A stretch of 64,000 nt of DNA from Xanthomonas euroxanthea (GTDB taxonomy: Bacteria > Pseudomonadota > Gammaproteobacteria > Xanthomonadales > Xanthomonadaceae), in the NCBI RefSeq assembly GCF_900476395.1, contig NZ_UIHB01000001.1, positions 6,217 to 70,216 on the forward strand. The letters run 5' to 3'. Positions within the stretch are counted from its first letter, which is position 1; the number at the start of each line of letters is the position of its first letter. Below the pieces are notes generated by a model, which searched no databases, was not told the origin of the DNA, and saw only the letters and a list, made by a program, of their open reading frames with translations. Below are positions 26,201 through 40,706 of this stretch, piece by piece. Made by a program: the position numbers and the translations under genes.

Positions 26201-27274
26201 CTACTTGGTCGCGCGGCGTGCGTACTTGCTCAGAATCGACATCTGCGGCTTGTCGCTGCCGTCCTTGCCCGGCTGCACGGTGAAGAAGTACTCCGGCTTC
26301 CACCATGCGCCAGCGGCCCACCAGGTCCAGCCCAGCCACACGTCGCTGTTCTTTTCCATGTAGGTCAGCATGCCTTCCAGTGCCTGGTCACAGACCGGGT
26401 TGTTGGCGGTGCCGAATTCGCCCAGGAAGCCCTTCTGCTTGTTCTCGCGCAGCCAGGCGGTGAAGCCGCGCAGCTTCTCTTCGCCGACCGTGGCGCTGGT
26501 GCACACCGGCTTGGTGCCGCTGTAGTCGTTGTCCAGATACTGATGCGCTTCGAAGGCCAGGTTGTTGCCCGGGTCCTTGAGGATTTCCAGGGCCTTGGCA
26601 TTGGAGACGCCGTAGCTGGCGCTGCGCCAGCTGTGTGCGCCGCTGTAGGCGGTGCCCGGCACCAGGATCAGGTTCCTGGCGCCGGTCTTGCGGATGGCGT
26701 TGATCGCGCCCTGCGCCGCGGTCGCCCAATCGGTGGCGGAAATGCCGTTGGGCTCATTCATCAGCCCGAAGATCACCGACGAGTCGTCCTTGAATTCGAG
26801 CGCGAGCCGGCGCCACAGGTCCGCGACCGCCGCGGTGGGCACCTCGCTGCTGCCGATGCGCTTGCCGTTGTACTTGGCGTAGTTGTGCACATCCAGGATC
26901 AGGTACTGCTTGTTGGCCTTGGCTGCCGCCACCGCTTTCTTCAGCAGCGCCAGTTGTGCCGGGTCCAGGTCGCCGCTGAGCTGCGGTTGCAGGCGCTCCC
27001 ACAAAAACGGCAGGCGAATCGTATTCATGCCCTTGCCGGCGAAGTAGCTGAAATCTGCTGCAGACGGGTAGGTATAGTCCTTGAACAGGGTGCCGGGTTT
27101 CTTGCGTGAGTTGAACTCGGCACCGGACAGATTGACGCCGACATACTTCAGGCCGCTGGACTGCCTGTCAGGATGGCCAGGCTCCTTGGCGTGCGCCAGC
27201 GGCATCGCGGCCAGCAGGGTCAGTGCGAGTGCAGCACTGCGCAAGGATGGGAACGTGGGGGGAGAACGGAACAT
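26201..27274 (-). CDS. Secreted GH5 endoglucanase 3
   Basis: This 357-residue third GH5 paralogue has a signal peptide (about 1-29, LTLLAAMPLAHA). A short polar linker (EPGHPDRQSSG) follows before YVGVNLSGAEF. Catalytic residues are E174 in LMNEPNGISATDW and E286 in FLGEFGTANNPVCDQ. The last 20 residues end SILSKYARRATK. Start at 27274: a perfect AAGGAGG site lies upstream, while an earlier ATG at 27292 has none. No cellulose-binding domain is present. It is the most diverged of the three in its substrate-loop regions (SAYSGAHSWRSAS-like region instead of WYSP). Confidence 0.93.
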   Translation of the reverse strand: MFRSPPTFPSLRSAALALTLLAAMPLAHAKEPGHPDRQSSGLKYVGVNLSGAEFNSRKKPGTLFKDYTYPSAADFSYFAGKGMNTIRLPFLWERLQPQLSGDLDPAQLALLKKAVAAAKANKQYLILDVHNYAKYNGKRIGSSEVPTAAVADLWRRLALEFKDDSSVIFGLMNEPNGISATDWATAAQGAINAIRKTGARNLILVPGTAYSGAHSWRSASYGVSNAKALEILKDPGNNLAFEAHQYLDNDYSGTKPVCTSATVGEEKLRGFTAWLRENKQKGFLGEFGTANNPVCDQALEGMLTYMEKNSDVWLGWTWWAAGAWWKPEYFFTVQPGKDGSDKPQMSILSKYARRATK

Positions 27275-27483
27275 GGAAGCCTCCTTCGGCATCGACGTAG
27301 GCGGCCGCAGGGGGAGGGCACGGCCAGCAGGGATGGTGCAGGTCAGGACGGTGGTTGGTCAGCGTAGAAGCTCCGGCGTTAGCGCACCATTCACGCCGGC
27401 AACGGCGATTTGATCGCGTACAAACACCTGCAGGGCGCACCATGCCGCTGCGGTCGCGTCCGCAACCCGACAGGCAAGACGCA

Positions 27484-27512
27484 CTGTCGCAGGAGTGCGA
27501 CAGGCGCCTGTC
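27484..27512. promoter_or_regulatory. Two overlapping palindromes upstream of the alcohol dehydrogenase
   Basis: CTGTCGCA-GGAG-TGCGACAG (27484-27503) overlaps the perfect palindrome GACAGGCGCCTGTC (27499-27512), 71-99 nt before the dehydrogenase ATG. A third partial CACTGTCGC occurs near 27544. They look like operator sites for a dimeric repressor of the adjacent gene. The regulator is not in the window as far as I can tell. They lie in the 308-nt divergent gap between GH5 gene 3 and this gene. Confidence 0.6.
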
Positions 27513-27582
27513 TTAAGCTACAACCCGATTTCTTTTGTCGTCCGCACTGTCGCGGGGGACGTCACATCCCGGAGTCTTTCCC

Positions 27583-28641
27583 ATGAGCCAAGCCCACGCT
27601 TACGCCGCACACACTGCCGATCAGCCGCTTGCACCATTCGTGTTCGAACGACGCGCGCCTGGCCCCAACGATGTGCAGATCGATATTGCCTACTGCGGCG
27701 TGTGTCACTCGGATCTGCATACCGCACGCAACGAATGGCAGAACACACGCTACCCGTCGGTGCCCGGCCACGAGATCGTCGGCCGCGTCACTGCGGTTGG
27801 CGATGCGGTCACCGGCTTCAAGGTCGGCGACCTGGCCGGTGTCGGCTGCATGGTCGACAGCTGCCGCAGCTGCGCGTCCTGCCAGGAAGGCGAAGAGCAG
27901 TATTGCGAGCAGGGCTTCACCGGCACCTATAACGGTCCGATGTTCGGGGGTGGCGAGAACACCTACGGCGGCTATTCGGACCACATCGTGGTCGATCAGA
28001 AGTACGTGCTGCGCATCTCGCACAGCGACAACCTGGCCGCCGTGGCCCCGTTGCTGTGCGCCGGCATCACCACCTATTCGCCGCTGGCGCACTGGAAGGT
28101 CGGTCCCGGTCAGAAGGTGGGCGTGGTCGGTCTGGGCGGCCTGGGCCACATGGCGGTGAAGATCGCCAAGGCGATGGGCGCCACGGTGGTGCTGTTCACC
28201 ACCTCCGAGAGCAAGCGCGCCGATGCGCTGCGCCTGGGCGCCAGCGAAGTGGTGATCTCCCGGGACGAGGCGCAGATGGCCGCGCAGACCAACACGCTGG
28301 ACTTCATCCTCAACACCGTGGCCGCGCCACACAACCTGGACCCGTTCCTCAACGCGCTCAAGCGCGACGGGGCGATGGTGCTGGTGGGCGTGCCCGAGGA
28401 ATCGCACCCGTCGCCAAGCGTGTTCAACCTGATCATGAAGCGCCGCACGCTGGCCGGTTCATTGATCGGCGGCATTCGCCAGACCCAGGAGATGCTGGAT
28501 TTCTGCGCCAAGCACAACATCGTCTCGGACATCGAAACCATCCGCGCCGATCAGATCAACGAGGCCTATGAGCGCATGCTCAAGAGCGACGTGAAGTACC
28601 GCTTCGTGATCGACATGGCCACGCTGGACAAGGCGGCCTGA
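27583..28641 (+). CDS. Zinc-dependent NAD(P) alcohol dehydrogenase (YahK-like)
   Basis: This 352-residue medium-chain dehydrogenase/reductase resembles E. coli YahK and plant cinnamyl alcohol dehydrogenases, reducing aldehydes with NADPH. Catalytic zinc residues are in CGVCHSDLHTARNEW and GHEIVGRV. The structural zinc cysteines are in SCRSCASCQEGEEQYCEQG. The coenzyme-binding motif is VGLGGLGHMAVKIAKAMGA. Start at 27583 (MSQAHAY): the frame is open 16 codons further up but without family similarity. It may detoxify lignin-related or other aldehydes, which is inference from family. A terminator follows. Confidence 0.93.
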   Translation: MSQAHAYAAHTADQPLAPFVFERRAPGPNDVQIDIAYCGVCHSDLHTARNEWQNTRYPSVPGHEIVGRVTAVGDAVTGFKVGDLAGVGCMVDSCRSCASCQEGEEQYCEQGFTGTYNGPMFGGGENTYGGYSDHIVVDQKYVLRISHSDNLAAVAPLLCAGITTYSPLAHWKVGPGQKVGVVGLGGLGHMAVKIAKAMGATVVLFTTSESKRADALRLGASEVVISRDEAQMAAQTNTLDFILNTVAAPHNLDPFLNALKRDGAMVLVGVPEESHPSPSVFNLIMKRRTLAGSLIGGIRQTQEMLDFCAKHNIVSDIETIRADQINEAYERMLKSDVKYRFVIDMATLDKAA

Positions 28642-28699
28642 TGGCCCGACCTGCCGCCTTGTCACAGGGCGGCAGGGCGTTTGCCGGCGCTGCGCTCGG

Positions 28700-28734
28700 C
28701 CCAGGTGATGCTCGCGCGCATCACCTGGGGTTTT
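28700..28734 (+). terminator. Intrinsic terminator of the alcohol dehydrogenase gene
   Basis: A perfect 11-bp stem CCCAGGTGATG / CATCACCTGGG with an 8-nt loop and G-T4 lies 58 nt after the stop. A second hairpin (CCTGCCGCC / GGCGGCAGG, 28650-28676) precedes it. Confidence 0.85.
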
Positions 28735-28823
28735 GCACGGCAGGTGGTGCGTGACCGTACGACATCGGTCGTATCAGTTGGATCGATGGCGCCGGTGAGC
28801 GGCACCACCGGCACGCATGCCCA

Positions 28824-29912
28824 CTAGGCGGACACCGGTGAGCCGTGCAGCGTGCCGACGGCAGGCAACGCGCTGCGTGGGCGGCGGACCGGCATCGGTG
28901 CGGAGAACAGCAGGTTCAGCGCAGGCAGGCGGCCGGGCACGCGCAGCAGGCACAGCACGGCCGGGACCAGTACGCCGACCCCCAGCAATGCAAAGAACAG
29001 CACCGCTCCCTCGTCGATCCAGCGCGGCAGCAGATAGGCCAGCACGATGAAGGGCGGAAAGTGGCTCAGGTAGAACACTACCGAGTTGCGGCCCACATAG
29101 CGGATCGCCTGCGCGGCCGGTTGCCGGTTCGCCCACATCGCCACAGCGACCAGCAGTGGCAGCGCGATCACCACCAGCGGCAGGTAGCCGATCCAGATGC
29201 CGTGCAGCGCGGTGAGATTGGCGATCAGCACGATGGCGCACAGGCTCAGGCACGACAGCGGCCAGATCCAGCGCGGTGCCTGCCGCAGCAGTGCCGGCAC
29301 CCGGCCAGCCAGCAGCGTGCCGATGTAGAAGAACGCAAAGTAATAGAACGGATCTGCGCCCTGGCGCAGCAGCGGACCCAGGCAGACCGAGCCCAGCACG
29401 GTCGCGGCCAGCACCAATGGCGGCGGCAGCCGACGCAGCAAGGGCATCAGCACCAGGAACACGAACAGGTAGAACAGGAACCAGGTCAGCGCCACGTTGC
29501 CGACCGCGATCTTGCCCAGATCCAGCCAGGCGATGGGTTCGGCCTTGGCCAGCACCGAGCCTGCCTCGCGCAGGGCGAAGATCAGCACCGACCAGAGCAG
29601 GTACGGGTACAGCACGTGCCGCAGCTTGCCGCCAAGGTAGGGTGCGATGCCCTTGTCCAGCCCGCGCGCGACGAACAGGCCCGACAGCAGGAACATCAGC
29701 TGCATGCGCAGCGGTGCCAGCGAGCGGTTGAGGTGCTCGATGGACAGCATCAGGGCACTGGCTTGCTCGGTCGCGCCGCCGCGCAGTTCCGGGTAGGCAT
29801 CGAAGGCGAAGCCATAGGCGTGCAGCACGATCACCATCAATACGCTGGCGCCGCGGAGCCAGTCCACCCAGTCGTCGCGTCCATGTTGGCTGGTAGCGAG
29901 TTGCTGCGTCAT
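28824..29912 (-). CDS. Acyltransferase-3 family membrane protein (OpgC-like)
   Basis: This 362-residue integral membrane acyltransferase (Acyltransf_3 family) has about ten hydrophobic helices. The N-terminal signature is DWLRGASVLMVIVLHAYGFAFDA, with the catalytic-type histidine in helix 1. Other family features are FLLSGLFVARGL, NSVVFYLSHFPPFI and several arginine-rich loops. Family members modify exported glucans, polysaccharides or lipids, and OpgC succinylates periplasmic glucans. A link to the cyclic glucan synthase in the window is only speculative. Start at 29912: an AAGGA site lies 9 nt upstream. Confidence 0.85.
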   Translation of the reverse strand: MTQQLATSQHGRDDWVDWLRGASVLMVIVLHAYGFAFDAYPELRGGATEQASALMLSIEHLNRSLAPLRMQLMFLLSGLFVARGLDKGIAPYLGGKLRHVLYPYLLWSVLIFALREAGSVLAKAEPIAWLDLGKIAVGNVALTWFLFYLFVFLVLMPLLRRLPPPLVLAATVLGSVCLGPLLRQGADPFYYFAFFYIGTLLAGRVPALLRQAPRWIWPLSCLSLCAIVLIANLTALHGIWIGYLPLVVIALPLLVAVAMWANRQPAAQAIRYVGRNSVVFYLSHFPPFIVLAYLLPRWIDEGAVLFFALLGVGVLVPAVLCLLRVPGRLPALNLLFSAPMPVRRPRSALPAVGTLHGSPVSA

Positions 29913-30598
29913 GAGGTTGCTTCCTTGGTGAGGCTCACGGCTTCGCCGCCGCGTGGCGCGGCGACACGTGAACGAGGTCTGGAGTCCACGGCGGCGGTGT
30001 TGCCCGCACCTGGGATGGAACCGACTGCCGTCACTGCCCGGCACCTCCAGGTCGGCGCAGAACGTCCTGCGCGTCGGGGGGGGTGATTGATCGGGCTGGT
30101 GCTACATGGCGACAGCAGATATGTGACTTAAATCACACTTCCAAGGAGGGTGCAATCGTCGAGGCTGCAGATCGCGACAGCCCTGCGGGCATGCCGATTG
30201 CGGGCGCTGGCGTGCGTGCAGCGCGTCAAATGGCGGCCAGACGCTTGCGTCTGTCGCCACCGCGCACCGGCCGGCGCGTGCTGAGCGCGAGGCCAATGGC
30301 GGAGCCACGTGGTGTGTTCGTCGCGCGCTGCGGGTCGGACCGGACACGCCCGTGCGGAGGCGAAGCTGGCTTGCGCCTGGAGGCGGCTAGAGGCGTCTGG
30401 CGGCGTGGCAGGCAGGTGCGCGCCTGATCTTGCGCCAGGTGCAGGCGATTATTGCGTCGCGCATGCGGGCGCTTTCCCGCGCCGCGGATACGCTGCAGCG
30501 CGCAGCGTCATCCAGTCTTGCCGCGCAGGCCGCATGCGGCTTGCCTGCAGGCAACGCGACAGCCAGCGCCGGGCACCGAGCCCACGCGCTGGCCACAC
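29913..30598. other. 686-nt intergenic region with a Clp-type site
   Basis: It holds no supported gene. The only notable signals are a Clp/CRP-type palindrome at 30122-30137 and an 8-G run near 30075. The 114-residue open frame on the plus strand beginning at 30083 is arginine-rich and looks random. Confidence 0.5.
30122..30137. promoter_or_regulatory. Consensus Clp/CRP-binding palindrome
   Basis: TGTGA-CTTAAA-TCACA matches the CRP consensus exactly. In Xanthomonas the homologue is Clp, which regulates extracellular enzymes and exopolysaccharide. It lies 210 nt upstream of the acyltransferase gene (minus strand), the most likely target. No plus-strand gene is supported downstream. Confidence 0.7.
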
Positions 30599-36682
<6,084 letters not shown>

Positions 36683-36884
36683 GTCTGCCTCTTTGCGATC
36701 TGGGAGAGCGGCGACGACGTTGCAGCGCTCGATCCGTGGAGCGTTTCGAAGAGGTCACCGGATAATCGACTAGACCACAGTTGATGCGGTGCCGCAATAC
36801 ACCGTTACAGCTGCAACGAGGGCGGCCGCGAGGCCTTGTGCCAGCTGGCTCGGCGCCTGTTCGCCAACAGGCGCCAGGTGGCGC

Positions 36885-37265
36885 TCAGCCGCAACGCACC
36901 GAGGCAATCACGTTCTTGGCATCCACTTCCAGGTTGAGCCGCTCGCCGTTGAACTCCATCGTGGTCATCTGGCCCGGTTTGAGCACGCGCACCGATTTGG
37001 CGCCGGCATCGGTGCGGGCCTGTTCGCTCACCGCGTCGGTCAGCGCCTGGCCCACCAGCGACTGCACCTGGGTGGCATCGCAGCTGCCGATCGGCGGCGC
37101 CTCGGGCGCGGCGGCCGGCGCCGGCGCGGCGGCTTGTTCGGCGGCTTGCTGCGCCTTGGCGGAGACGGCTTCCTGCTCGTCCGGTTGCGGCGAGCCGCAG
37201 GCACTCAATGCCGCCAGCACGACCAAGGTACAAGCCAGGCGGGCGGTAGGCAGGACAGCGCGCAT
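36885..37265 (-). CDS. I78-family peptidase inhibitor lipoprotein 1
   Basis: This 126-residue predicted lipoprotein (lipobox LSACGS) has an Ala/Pro/Gln-rich linker. It ends in an I78-like domain, from CDATQVQSLVGQALTDAV to RLNLEVDAKNVIASVRCG. The terminal DxxNVIxxVxCG pattern matches the peptidase inhibitor I78 family, small proteins that inhibit serine proteases. The ATG at 37265 is preceded by CTGGAG. A second member of the same type lies at 40087. Inhibitory activity is inferred from family only. Confidence 0.83.
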   Translation of the reverse strand: MRAVLPTARLACTLVVLAALSACGSPQPDEQEAVSAKAQQAAEQAAAPAPAAAPEAPPIGSCDATQVQSLVGQALTDAVSEQARTDAGAKSVRVLKPGQMTTMEFNGERLNLEVDAKNVIASVRCG

Positions 37266-37414
37266 CGATAACTCCAGCACAGTGAGGGAAAGCCCAAGCA
37301 TAAGCAGAAAACCCGCCCGCGGGCATCGCTTGCCCACATGGCGTTGTCGCAGCGTTGACGCGGCCTAGTCCCGCCCGGCCCAACAATCGGCGCCTGTCCT
37401 TCGATCCGTGCGCA

Positions 37415-38626
37415 ATGAAAGCCAAACGTGTTCTTCGCAATGCCGCAGCCACCGCCAGTGCGGCCGGCAAGCTGGCCTCCGTTGCCGCCGGCGCGGTGGC
37501 CGCCACGGCCGCGGTGGCGAGCGTGGCCGCGGTCGCGCAGGCCAAGGCCACCGCGCGCGCGGCTGGGCTCACCTACGTCAACGATCAGCAGCCTGGCATC
37601 AGCCGCCGCAAGGCCGGCAAGAGCTTCAGTTACCGCAGTGCAGACGGGCAACGCGTGGCCGATGCGGAGACCTTGCAGCGCATCCGCGCCCTGGCCATTC
37701 CGCCGGCATATACCGAGGTGTGGATCTGCGCCAAGCCCAACGGCCATCTGCAGGCCACCGGGCGCGATGCGCGCCGGCGCAAGCAGTACCGCTACCACGC
37801 CGATTGGGCGCAGGTGCGTGGCGAAGGCAAGTTCGAACGGGTGATCGCCTTCGGCCAGGCGTTGCCCAAGCTACGCCGCCGGCTGCGCCGCGATCTGGTC
37901 CTGCCGGGCTTTCCGCGCGAGAAGGTGCTGGCGATCGTGGTGGCGTTGCTGGCCGACACCCTGGTGCGCGTGGGCAACGCCGAATATGCGCGCAGCAATC
38001 GTTCCTACGGGCTGACCACGTTGCGCAACCGGCATATGGAATTCCTGCGCGGCGGACGTGCGCGGCTGAAGTTCCGCGGCAAGAGCGGCCAGGATCACGA
38101 TATCGAGGTGGACGACAAGCAACTGGTCAAACTGATCCGCGAATGCCAGCAATTGCCCGGGCAATCGCTGTTCCAGTACCGCGATGACGACGGCCAGCTG
38201 CAGCCGGTGGATTCGGGCGAGGTCAACGACTACCTGCGCGAAGCGATGGGCGAGGATTTCACCGCCAAGGATTTCCGCACCTGGGGCGGCACGCTGGCCG
38301 CGCTGCAACGGCTGGCACGCCTGCCACTGCCCGAGCGCATGAGCGAACGCGCGCTGACCCAGGTGCAGAACGATGTCATCCGCGAAGTGGCCAACGCGCT
38401 GGGCAACACGCCCTCGGTATGCCGCAAGGCCTACATCGACCCATGCGTGTTCGAAGGCTGGCGTGCCGGCCACCTGCAGGCCATGGCCACCGGCGTGCGC
38501 GGCGAGCGCCAGTGGGAAGCGGCCACGCTGCGCTTTCTGACCGACTCGCGCAGCAAGCCAGGCAAGACCAGCAGCAAACCGCGCAAGGCGGCCGGGGCGC
38601 GCCCGCGCCGTGCAGCATCGGCCTGA
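37415..38626 (+). CDS. Eukaryotic-type DNA topoisomerase IB
   Basis: This 403-residue type IB topoisomerase relaxes both positive and negative supercoils by a 3'-phosphotyrosine intermediate. An alanine-rich N-terminal extension (residues 1-50) precedes the core. Landmarks are RVGNAEYARSNRSYGLTTL (first catalytic Arg), KLRFRGKSG-type KFRGKSGQDHDIEVD, FTAKDFRTWGGTLAAL (Arg) and KAYIDPCVFEGW with the active-site tyrosine. Bacterial members occur in Xanthomonas and other proteobacteria. Convergent with the methyltransferase gene; stops are 2 nt apart. Confidence 0.93.
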   Translation: MKAKRVLRNAAATASAAGKLASVAAGAVAATAAVASVAAVAQAKATARAAGLTYVNDQQPGISRRKAGKSFSYRSADGQRVADAETLQRIRALAIPPAYTEVWICAKPNGHLQATGRDARRRKQYRYHADWAQVRGEGKFERVIAFGQALPKLRRRLRRDLVLPGFPREKVLAIVVALLADTLVRVGNAEYARSNRSYGLTTLRNRHMEFLRGGRARLKFRGKSGQDHDIEVDDKQLVKLIRECQQLPGQSLFQYRDDDGQLQPVDSGEVNDYLREAMGEDFTAKDFRTWGGTLAALQRLARLPLPERMSERALTQVQNDVIREVANALGNTPSVCRKAYIDPCVFEGWRAGHLQAMATGVRGERQWEAATLRFLTDSRSKPGKTSSKPRKAAGARPRRAASA

Positions 38627-38628
38627 GG

Positions 38629-39207
38629 CTATCGCCGACAGGCGCGATGCTGGATGCGGTAGGTCGTCGCGGGCGGCACGTTACGGTAGGTGCGCCCGAT
38701 CCTGACGGCCTCCAGATCCAGCGCGTCGAGTATCTGTGCCGGAACCGAGCACTTGAATCCGTAGGTAAACAGGTACAGCCGGCCGCCGGGCTTCAACTGC
38801 AGGAAGGCGCCACGCAGGATCGCGGCCACCTGATGCGCCGGCATGTTCAACAAGCCAAGGCCGCAGACCACGGCATCGACGCAGGCTCCATCGATGCGGG
38901 GTACCGATTCGAGATCGGCAACATCCATCTGCAGCAAGCGTGCGTGTGGAAAGCGCTGCCTGAGCAACGCGGAGAAGGTGGCGTTGTATTCGAGCAGGAT
39001 GAGGTTCTTTTCCCGCACGCCCTTGTCGATCATTGCCTGAGTGAACACGCCGGTGCCCGGCCCGAGTTCGAGAACGCGGCCGGTCTGTTCCGACAACTCG
39101 GATGTGATGACGGAGGCGAGTGCGCGTCCGGAGGGGAGTATCGCGGCAACGGAGCAGGGTGCGGTGAGCCATTCGCGAAAAAACGACGTCATATACGAAC
39201 GAGCCAT
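38629..39207 (-). CDS. Phospholipid N-methyltransferase-like protein (PmtA-type)
   Basis: This 192-residue SAM-dependent methyltransferase has the motif I VLELGPGTGVFTQAM and motif II/III (RLLQMDVADLESVP). The N-terminus FFREWLTAPCSVAAILPSG is typical of PmtA-type phospholipid N-methyltransferases (proline and serine in AILPSG). X. campestris has a known PmtA that makes methylated phosphatidylethanolamine, and this may be it. An in-frame ATG five codons in is an alternative start. It converges on the topoisomerase gene and lies between the two I78 inhibitor genes. Confidence 0.8.
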   Translation of the reverse strand: MARSYMTSFFREWLTAPCSVAAILPSGRALASVITSELSEQTGRVLELGPGTGVFTQAMIDKGVREKNLILLEYNATFSALLRQRFPHARLLQMDVADLESVPRIDGACVDAVVCGLGLLNMPAHQVAAILRGAFLQLKPGGRLYLFTYGFKCSVPAQILDALDLEAVRIGRTYRNVPPATTYRIQHRACRR

Positions 39208-40086
39208 CTATCCTCACAACATTGAAAGAGTTCGTTCAAACCGTAGCTGCGCACATCGATGCAAATGCGCGATCGTGCGAAAAACAAGGCTAAAGCAAGA
39301 CGCTGTCCGCCGTCTGTCCTGACTGCGAATCGGCCACGAGAGTTCAGGTTCTTATCAGCATTGGCGCCATGGCAAGGCCACGTGGGCACTGCACTGATGA
39401 CGTCATCAAAGAGCAGGTGTCTGAGCGATCGTCGCTGCAGGCGATGGCCTGGTGCAGTGCGCCGCGCTTGCACAAACGCCTGCATTGCACAGGTGGGCGA
39501 CAGCCAAACTGCGCGGTGGGCACAGCGCGTCAATCGTGCAGACGCTGCGCACCGACAGCAACGATGGCGCATCGTTGCGTGTGCACGCCGGACAACTGGC
39601 AGGTCATGCTCGGGTGTGCAGGCCCGCGCGCATCCAGGCGATTTGCACGCACTGTCCAATTGACGCGTGCCATCGCACGATGGTCTGGCGTCGTCATCCG
39701 GCGTGCGGTGTTGGCAATGAACAGCAGGCCGGGCGAGATCAGCCGCCACGGCCGGCAGCGCGATCGCGCTGCGCGCCGATCCCTGGGGAGCGGCCATGGC
39801 GCCGACCAAGGCAGATGCCTGCATCCGGCCGCCGCATCGAACATGTCGCTGATCCACTGAAGCGTGATCAGCACGGTGGTGACGATTGGCTGCATGCTGC
39901 CGCCTGCCGCACCGGCGGCTGGGACCAACGCCAGTTCCGTCAGCCCATGGGATAGCGCTTAGCGGTGTGGTTGGCCGGTTCGCCAGCGTGGGGTCTGGGC
40001 GTGGTCCGGCAGTTGCAGGCAACGTGGTGCCTGCGCGCTACGCGTGGCCGCCCGAGGTGGGGCGGCCACGCTGCCGGGGGCCAGTC
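39208..40086. other. 879-nt region without a supported gene
   Basis: Several open frames exist but all look random (arginine-, cysteine- and histidine-rich, no family features). One minus-strand frame (39530-39928) contains a short hydrophobic QPIVTTVLITLQWISDMFD stretch after a methionine but then continues as low-information sequence. It may be a decayed region or hold an unseen small RNA; I see neither clearly. Confidence 0.4.
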
Positions 40087-40431
40087 TCAGCCGCAGTAGA
40101 TCGCGGTGATGTTGTTGTTCGGGCCGGTCTCGACGGTGAGGTGATCGCCGCCGCTCTCGCTGGCGCCCTGGGCCGGGTCGGCCAGGCCGCTGGCAGTGGT
40201 ACCGCCGGTGGCGCGTTCGCCGCGGCGCACGCTGACCTGCAGGCTGTCGCTGTCCACGCGCGCCCGTTCGATGGTCTGCGCTGCAGCGGCCAGGCCGACC
40301 GCGCCGCGCACCTTGTCGATATGGCACTGGCCGGAGATGGCCCCGTCGATGGGCTGCACCTGCGCAACCTGGTTGGAGGCACAGGCCGAGAGCAACAACA
40401 CGGCAGCGAGCGGGGCAAGGGTGCGGATCAT
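40087..40431 (-). CDS. I78-like peptidase inhibitor lipoprotein 2
   Basis: This 114-residue predicted lipoprotein (lipobox LLSACASN) has a domain starting at QCHIDKVRGAVGLAAAAQTI and ending TVETGPNNNITAIYCG. It aligns in pattern with the I78-like protein at 36885 (C...xxNxIxxVxCG). An Arg/Gly-rich central segment (VRRGERATGGTTAS) is unusual. Start at 40431, the first methionine directly before the signal. It is co-oriented with the first inhibitor but separated by the topoisomerase and methyltransferase genes. Inhibition of a protease is a family inference. Confidence 0.72.
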   Translation of the reverse strand: MIRTLAPLAAVLLLSACASNQVAQVQPIDGAISGQCHIDKVRGAVGLAAAAQTIERARVDSDSLQVSVRRGERATGGTTASGLADPAQGASESGGDHLTVETGPNNNITAIYCG

Positions 40432-40706
40432 CGGGGGTCTCCAGCGGAAGAATGTGGCAAGCGTGAAGAACCCGTTGTTGGCGTGGCATGAAGACTGCCG
40501 CAGGCGCGGTGCCGGACGCACCATGCCTGCCGCTGCCCGGGGCGCCGCGCCGGGCCGTTCTTGCGTGACCCGCAGTGCCCGCCTGCGATTACTGCGATTT
40601 ATGGACGACTCCACTCCACATCTTCCGTCTAGTCCATCAATCGACGGGTCTTTACTGTGTGCCTCACGGGGCTGCGCGCCCCACCACCGCCGCAAGGAGA
40701 TCTGGC

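Noticed and set aside
30083-30427. 114-residue plus-strand frame covering the Clp site
   Set aside because: Composition is random and the start has no ribosome binding site.
39189-40022. 277-residue minus-strand frame in the gap after the methyltransferase gene
   Set aside because: Cys/Arg/His-rich, random-looking; no ribosome binding site or similarity.
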